Shown here in pieces: positions 60,413 to 64,000 of a stretch of 64,000 nucleotides of DNA. Source of the DNA: CAWKMN01 sp963850765. Lineage in GTDB: Bacteria > Chloroflexota > Anaerolineae > Aggregatilineales > Aggregatilineaceae. The notes below the pieces were generated by a model, which did no database searches, was not told where the DNA came from, and saw nothing but the letters and a program-made list of their open reading frames with translations. The position numbers and the translations under genes are program-made. Each line of letters begins with the position of its first letter. Position 1 is the stretch's first letter. The stretch is from positions 372,001 to 436,000 of the forward strand of contig CAWKMN010000009.1 of NCBI GenBank assembly GCA_963850765.1, written 5' to 3'.

Positions 60413-60640
60413 ATGGAATACCGGCGACAGGCGCTTCGACACCTGATCGAGCGGGCGCTCAAGCGCAATACCTTCACCGCCAACCAGATGATCCGCGTCC
60501 ACCTGCGCGGCGACGCCGTGCTGCTCTATGGGTCGGTAGACCACATGGACCTGATCGCGGAGGCGGTCGCGACGGTGGAAGCGGTCGCGCCGTTTCTGCG
60601 CGTCTACAGCCATCTGCGCGTGCAGACGGTGCGGGCCTAG
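60413..60640 (+). CDS. BON-like domain protein, 75 residues
   Basis: The protein begins MEYRRQALRHLIERALKRN, with the core IRVHLRGDAVLLYGSVDHM, DLIAEAVATVEAVAPFLRVY and SHLRVQ. This matches a BON domain, a small alpha-beta fold found in envelope proteins and thought to bind phospholipid. It has no signal peptide. AAGGAG lies 15 bases before the ATG, rather far. It is followed by a family B hairpin that looks like a terminator. Confidence 0.7.
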   Translation: MEYRRQALRHLIERALKRNTFTANQMIRVHLRGDAVLLYGSVDHMDLIAEAVATVEAVAPFLRVYSHLRVQTVRA

Positions 60641-60648
60641 CCTGGAAA

Positions 60649-60680
60649 AGAGCCGAACCGCAGAGACGCCGAGATTCTTG
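60649..60680. repeat. Family A fragment
   Basis: GAACCGCAGAGACGCCGAGA matches the reverse end of the family A element at 18418. Confidence 0.6.
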
Positions 60681-60698
60681 AATGGGCGAGAAATGTAG

Positions 60699-60727
60699 GG
60701 GCGGGTTAACAAACCCGCCCTGTTTTT
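60699..60727 (+). terminator. Terminator formed by a family B hairpin
   Basis: A perfect 9-bp stem (GGGCGGGTT/AACCCGCCC) around a 4-base loop is followed by TG and six T, 59 bases after the BON gene stop. Confidence 0.8.
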
Positions 60728-60767
60728 TAGGCTTTACGCGACTTTATCCCGTAAATTAATGGGTAAT

Positions 60768-60812
60768 CGTAGGGGCGGATCCGCGCGACGGCCCGTGTCC
60801 GCCCGGTTGCGC
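60768..60812. repeat. Family B palindrome, imperfect
   Basis: GTAGGGGCGGATCCGCGCGA with CGGCCCGTGTCCGCCCGG is a diverged copy before the DinB gene. Confidence 0.65.
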
Positions 60813-60937
60813 GAATTCTCAACATCCTCCGTCCGCTCGGTATCCTCCGTGATGCTCCTGTCACACCGGCCGCATTGAACTCGACTCCCTACCGATGTTA
60901 CACTGTAGAACAGGTATTCTATTGACGGGAGGGAAAC

Positions 60938-61450
60938 ATGGTCGCCGAGATCTTCACCGCGCTCTACGCACATAACGCCTGGGCCAACCGCCGCGTCTGG
61001 GACTGCATCATGCAGCTCTCGGACGACCAGTTCGATCAGGACATTCAGCACTCCATCGGCGCGATCCACAATCAGGTCGCGCATATCATGGGCGTTGAAT
61101 TCTGGTGGTTCAAGTTCCTCATCACGGGCGACCTGATCTTCGTGACCGAGGCGGACTGCATCACCCGCGCCGCCATCCGCGCCAAGTGGGACGAGACCGA
61201 AGCCATGATCCGCGACTATGTCTCGAAACTCACGCCGGAGGAACTGGCCCGCGAGGTCAAGCCGGATTTTTGGGAACCGGAGAAACCCGCGCTCAAGGTG
61301 TACGAGGCGCTGTTCCAGGTAGCGAATCACAGCCTCGATCACCGCGCCCAGACGCTCGCCGCCCTGAACGCGATCGGTGGGCCGACCACCCCGCAGGATT
61401 ACATCTTCTATAAGTTCGACACGGCGGGCGTCCCCTGGACGAATGAGTAG
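60938..61450 (+). CDS. DinB/YfiT-family metal-dependent protein
   Basis: This 170-residue four-helix-bundle protein belongs to the DinB/YfiT family. It begins with FTALYAHNAWANRRVWDCIM, and the metal-binding His lie in HIMGVEFWWFKFLI and NHSLDHRAQTLAAL, matching the H/HxxxH pattern. Members act as metal-dependent thiol S-transferases or have unknown damage-related roles. GGGAGGGAAAC precedes the ATG. It is single and followed by the 61498 gene on the same strand at 47 bases. Confidence 0.85.
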   Translation: MVAEIFTALYAHNAWANRRVWDCIMQLSDDQFDQDIQHSIGAIHNQVAHIMGVEFWWFKFLITGDLIFVTEADCITRAAIRAKWDETEAMIRDYVSKLTPEELAREVKPDFWEPEKPALKVYEALFQVANHSLDHRAQTLAALNAIGGPTTPQDYIFYKFDTAGVPWTNE

Positions 61451-61497
61451 GGATCGGGTAAGGTAGGGGCAACGTTTGATGACGGTCGGAGATCATC

Positions 61498-62202
61498 ATG
61501 TCACGCGATCAGGATGTTTTTGCGAGCCAGCGCGCCAGTGAGCCGGAATACGCCCCCGATCTTGAAGACGACGATTTGCATTACCGTGCAGATACCTGGA
61601 CCGATGGCGAGGTCTCATCCCCCGAGCCGGATGATCCGCTGGCGTTCGCGGACCCCGATCTGATCAAACTGGGGCTGACGCTGGACTTCGGCCCCGGCGA
61701 TCTGGCGGCCAATCAGGAAGGCGTGCTCTCCCCGGCGCAGATCGCGCAGCTCGAAATGGATCTGCGCTGGTTTTACTGGTCGATGATCCCGCCGCTGGTG
61801 ATCTTGGCGCTGGTAATTAGCCTCCTGGGGATCACGAGCGGGACGCTGACGCTGCTGCTTCCGGCGCTGCTGGTGCTGAGTTTGACGTTGATCCCCGCCC
61901 TGCTGTACCGGCGGGAAGTGATACGGCTTCCGCAGCGCACCGTGAAGCACACCCTGCTGCGGATGGGCGGGTTTGCGCTCACGATGCGGCGGTGGGGATT
62001 GAGCGCGGATGATAAGTGGCCGGTGGAAGGTGACAAATACGTGTTTGGCCCCAAACACCTGTATAAAGTGCTGCGCGCGAACCAGACCTATCTCGCGTAT
62101 TATACGCCGGTGCAGACCTGGAAGCCCTACCGCCTGCTGAGCCTCGAACCCCTGGACGACGCCGGGGAAAAACCCAAGCGCAAGGCCAAGCCCAAGCGCT
62201 GA
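61498..62202 (+). CDS. Membrane protein of unknown function
   Basis: The first 95 residues are acidic and probably disordered (EPEYAPDLEDDDLHYRADTW; GEVSSPEPDDPLAFADPDL). Two adjacent hydrophobic helices (SMIPPLVILALVISLLGITS; TLLLPALLVLSLTLIPALLY) form a hairpin in the membrane. A basic C-terminal domain of 100 residues follows (YVFGPKHLYKVLRANQTYLA), ending in a Lys/Pro-rich tail (KPKRKAKPKR). I do not recognise the family. It may be co-transcribed with the DinB gene. Confidence 0.6.
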   Translation: MSRDQDVFASQRASEPEYAPDLEDDDLHYRADTWTDGEVSSPEPDDPLAFADPDLIKLGLTLDFGPGDLAANQEGVLSPAQIAQLEMDLRWFYWSMIPPLVILALVISLLGITSGTLTLLLPALLVLSLTLIPALLYRREVIRLPQRTVKHTLLRMGGFALTMRRWGLSADDKWPVEGDKYVFGPKHLYKVLRANQTYLAYYTPVQTWKPYRLLSLEPLDDAGEKPKRKAKPKR

Positions 62203-62206
62203 CGAT

Positions 62207-62335
62207 AGCTATCAGCGGTCAGCCGTCAGCTAAACCTCACCCTTTGTCCCTCTCTCCACACGCGGAGAGGGGGAGGAGCGGCGCTTTTCCCTCTCCCTGG
62301 CTCGGCCGGGAGAGGGCAGGGTGAGGGGCGTCGCC
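62207..62335. repeat. Family F and C repeats
   Basis: F units (AGCTATCAGCGGTCAGCCGT) are followed by a family C copy with CCCTCTCTCCACACGCGGAG, CTCCCTGGCTCGGCCGGGAG and GCAGGGTGAGGGGCGTC. This lies between convergent genes. Confidence 0.75.
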
Positions 62336-62344
62336 GGCAATCGA

Positions 62345-62695
62345 TCAGCCAGGAGGTGAGGCCGTCCCCACCTCTTCCCCTTCGAGCGGATAGCCGGATT
62401 CCTCCCACTCGACCAGCCCGCCCGCGTAGCGCCGCACGTTGCTGAAGCCGCGATCGACCAGATAGCGATACACGTACTGGCTGCTGATGCACGCCTCTTG
62501 CGTGCAGTACACGACGATCTCCTCGTCTTTGCCGAGCGCCTTCTCCGCCTCCTGGACCGTCTCGAAGCGGATCGAGCCAGGGATGCGCTTGGCGCGGAAC
62601 CAATACTCGTTCAGACACATGATGAGCCGGAACGTATCGCCCCGGTCGAGCTTGGCTCTCAGATCGTCGCGGCTGATGAGCTTGATCGCGGTCAT
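62345..62695 (-). CDS. Rhodanese-like domain protein
   Basis: This 116-residue single-domain rhodanese has the active-site Cys loop in EIVVYCTQEACISSQYVYRY and the usual ISRDDLRAKLDRGDTFRLIM N terminus and YAGGLVEWEESGYPL C terminus. Rhodaneses transfer sulfane sulfur from a persulfide on the Cys. The loop C-T-Q-E-A-C ends in a second cysteine, so the active site may be regulated by a disulfide. The ATG at 62695 follows AAGGAG, which lies within the 3' end of the upstream glycosidase gene, so the two are probably translated together. Confidence 0.85.
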   Translation of the reverse strand: MTAIKLISRDDLRAKLDRGDTFRLIMCLNEYWFRAKRIPGSIRFETVQEAEKALGKDEEIVVYCTQEACISSQYVYRYLVDRGFSNVRRYAGGLVEWEESGYPLEGEEVGTASPPG

Positions 62696-62699
62696 AACG

Positions 62700-64000
62700 T
62701 CACTCCTTCGGGGCGGCTTCGAGCAGCCGGAACGCCGGGCGCAGCGGGCTTTCACCGCCGCGCAGCAGCGCATAAGCCGCGCGCGCGTCCTGCACGTCGA
62801 TATAATCCTGGCTGGCGTAGTTGAGATTCCACAGAATCATGGGGCCGAGATAGGGTAAGCCCTGGCCGATCTCAAACGCGCGCATGATATAGTTGCCCTG
62901 CTGTGCCTGGTCGATCCACTGGAAATAGGGCGGATCGGCGGGCGGCGGCGCAGGCTGACCGTCGCTCATCGTGAAACCCTCATACGTGCCCCATCCGAAC
63001 TCGGTCGCCCAAAGCTGGCGGCCGGTATCGCCGTTTTCGAGCAGGATGGCGTGATAGTCTTCGAGCGTATCCAGGAAGAACCAGCTCGGATGGTTGTTGT
63101 AGCCCGGCGCGCCGCAGTCATCCTGCCCGCACCAGCGCGCGTCCGGCGGGTTGTGCGCGCCGTAGGGATGCACCCCGATGACGATATTCTGGTATGCCGG
63201 GTTGTTCAGCCCGGCAGCGTACATCTGGCGCAGATAGGCGCGATCATCGACCGCCATCTGCCCGTCGTTGATCCCGGTGGGAGCCAGCCCCGCCGTGATG
63301 ATCGTGACGCTGTGCCCGCCCTCGCCCGACCGGATCGCGTTATAGGCCGCGTCGAAATAGCGCATATACTCCGCGCCGCTGAGCGTGCCGCCGTTCCATT
63401 CGCGGCGCAGGTTCGGCTCGTTCCACACTTCGATCGCCTCAAAGTACGAATTGCCGTACAGATCCACCCGCACCTCGCCCATCAACCGCCGGATAAAATT
63501 GGCGAGATCGTCCGGGCTGCGCGGGGGACCGTCTTCTTCGGTGCTGGCACGTGCCCAGGCCGGCGCTTTGGCGATGCTGATCATGACGTTCAACCCGACC
63601 TGATCCGCTTTCTGGACCATCAGCCGGTATTTGTAGAGGTTGTCGCTGAACGCTCCCTGCTGCGGTTCGAGCAGATCCCAGGCGAACTGGAATTTCACCC
63701 ACTTCACGCCCAGGCGGCCCACCAGCCACATCATGGTGTCGTAGTCCTCCAGGCTCACCGCGGGATCGATCTGGATGCCAAGGCGATCCGCGTCGAGTGT
63801 CGGCAGCGGCGTGCCGGTGATCTCCGGCGTGGCCGATTCGGTCGGCGTGCGGCCGAGCGTGGGCGGCGGCGTGATCGTCACGGTGCGGGTCGGCGTGGGG
63901 GTCGCGGTCGGTCCGCCGGGGGTGATGGTTGGCGGCGGCGGTGGCGCGGTCAGGATCGGCCCAAAGCCGGGCGTGCGAGTTGGCGCGGTTTGTCCAGCGG
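62700..64000 (-). CDS. Glycosidase-like secreted protein (clan GH-A, GH39-like), partial
   Basis: The frame is open to the right edge, so the N terminus is missing. It begins inside a Thr/Pro-rich linker (TITPGGPTATPTPTRTVTIT) that probably follows a signal peptide. The rest is a TIM-barrel glycosidase resembling GH39 and related families: GVKWVKFQFAWDLLEPQQGA, the acid/base in EAIEVWNEPNLRREWNG, and the nucleophile in QLWATEFGWGTYEGF. Both catalytic Glu positions are as expected. The substrate is unknown. It is related in design to the lipoprotein at 36865 and precedes the rhodanese gene. Confidence 0.85.
   Translation of the reverse strand, partial: AGQTAPTRTPGFGPILTAPPPPPTITPGGPTATPTPTRTVTITPPPTLGRTPTESATPEITGTPLPTLDADRLGIQIDPAVSLEDYDTMMWLVGRLGVKWVKFQFAWDLLEPQQGAFSDNLYKYRLMVQKADQVGLNVMISIAKAPAWARASTEEDGPPRSPDDLANFIRRLMGEVRVDLYGNSYFEAIEVWNEPNLRREWNGGTLSGAEYMRYFDAAYNAIRSGEGGHSVTIITAGLAPTGINDGQMAVDDRAYLRQMYAAGLNNPAYQNIVIGVHPYGAHNPPDARWCGQDDCGAPGYNNHPSWFFLDTLEDYHAILLENGDTGRQLWATEFGWGTYEGFTMSDGQPAPPPADPPYFQWIDQAQQGNYIMRAFEIGQGLPYLGPMILWNLNYASQDYIDVQDARAAYALLRGGESPLRPAFRLLEAAPKE

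Noticed and set aside
1..64000. CRISPR array
   Set aside because: Repeats were inspected for regular spacing with unique spacers; the copies are dispersed and irregular, and no cas gene is visible.
1..64000. tRNA or rRNA genes
   Set aside because: No cloverleaf-like or rRNA-like sequence was noticed. A tRNAscan run would be decisive.

Overview
The window is GC-rich bacterial chromosome, most likely from Chloroflexota (an Anaerolineae-like lineage). This is inferred from the mix of long Thr/Pro-linked secreted proteins, bacterial SH3, LysM, PPC and PD40 domains, Flp-type pilin, FHA/PP2C/Ser-Thr kinase genes and a tubulin-like protein; no 16S rRNA is present to prove it. I saw no tRNA, rRNA or CRISPR array.

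Layout. 0.1-5.3 kb (mostly minus): a weak hypothetical, a VapBC-like pair with a broken toxin, a heavily frameshifted uvrC, a GT87-like membrane protein and a tandem-ACT protein. 5.6-8.7 kb: rsmH, a REP-associated tyrosine transposase (RAYT) between palindromes, and a secreted PD40 protein. 9.0-20.7 kb: a signalling block with an FHA/zinc-ribbon protein, a PP2C phosphatase with membrane anchor and SH3 domain, an MFS transporter and PD40 protein on the other strand, a 1,348-residue tubulin-like/ATPase fusion, and an ATPase/Ser-Thr kinase fusion. 20.8-28.5 kb: accessory genes (DUF2442, DHFR-like, a DUF433/DUF5615 pair), a glutamine-amidotransferase/phosphatase pair, an LPG-synthase-like membrane protein, a second FHA protein, two tiny membrane proteins and cytidine deaminase. 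28.7-33.2 kb: an iron/B12-type ABC uptake operon with an embedded GNAT gene, followed by alkC, a Fur-family regulator (35 kb) and an unusual ExoVII-like protein with a membrane tail. 36.8-64 kb: mainly envelope and secreted proteins (two glycosidase-like proteins, PPC repeats, an M23 peptidase, a PsbP-like/DsbA fusion, a LysM protein, a BP_6/SH3/CARDB fusion), PlsC, Flp pilin, a sensor kinase without its phospho-acceptor histidine, a haloalkane-dehalogenase-like hydrolase, a degraded IS630 copy, DinB and rhodanese.

Intergenic DNA is dominated by dispersed palindromic repeats. I distinguish six families: A (CTCTGTG...CTGTGGTGA), B (GTAGGGG-type REP palindromes), C (CCTCACCCCC...GAGAGGGG), D (GACGTTAAAACGTCCCGGC with AAAAAAGTCC), E (CCTTCCGA...AGCCGGG...CGGCCCGGCGA), and F (AT-rich or GCTAAC-type quasi-heptamer tracts). 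Several copies run into coding sequence: one lies in frame inside the M23 peptidase, and others form the C-terminal tails of PlsC and the kinase. The RAYT gene between perfect inverted family B copies is a plausible mobiliser of that family.

At least eight genes carry single-base frameshifts although their segments remain well conserved, uvrC alone having about eight. The simplest reading is residual indel error in the assembly, worst at the left edge, so frameshifted calls here should be read as probably intact genes unless resequencing says otherwise. The best candidate for a poorly described system is the 9-20.7 kb block, especially the tubulin-like/ATPase protein with a degenerate nucleotide-binding signature beside a kinase that is itself fused to an ATPase.
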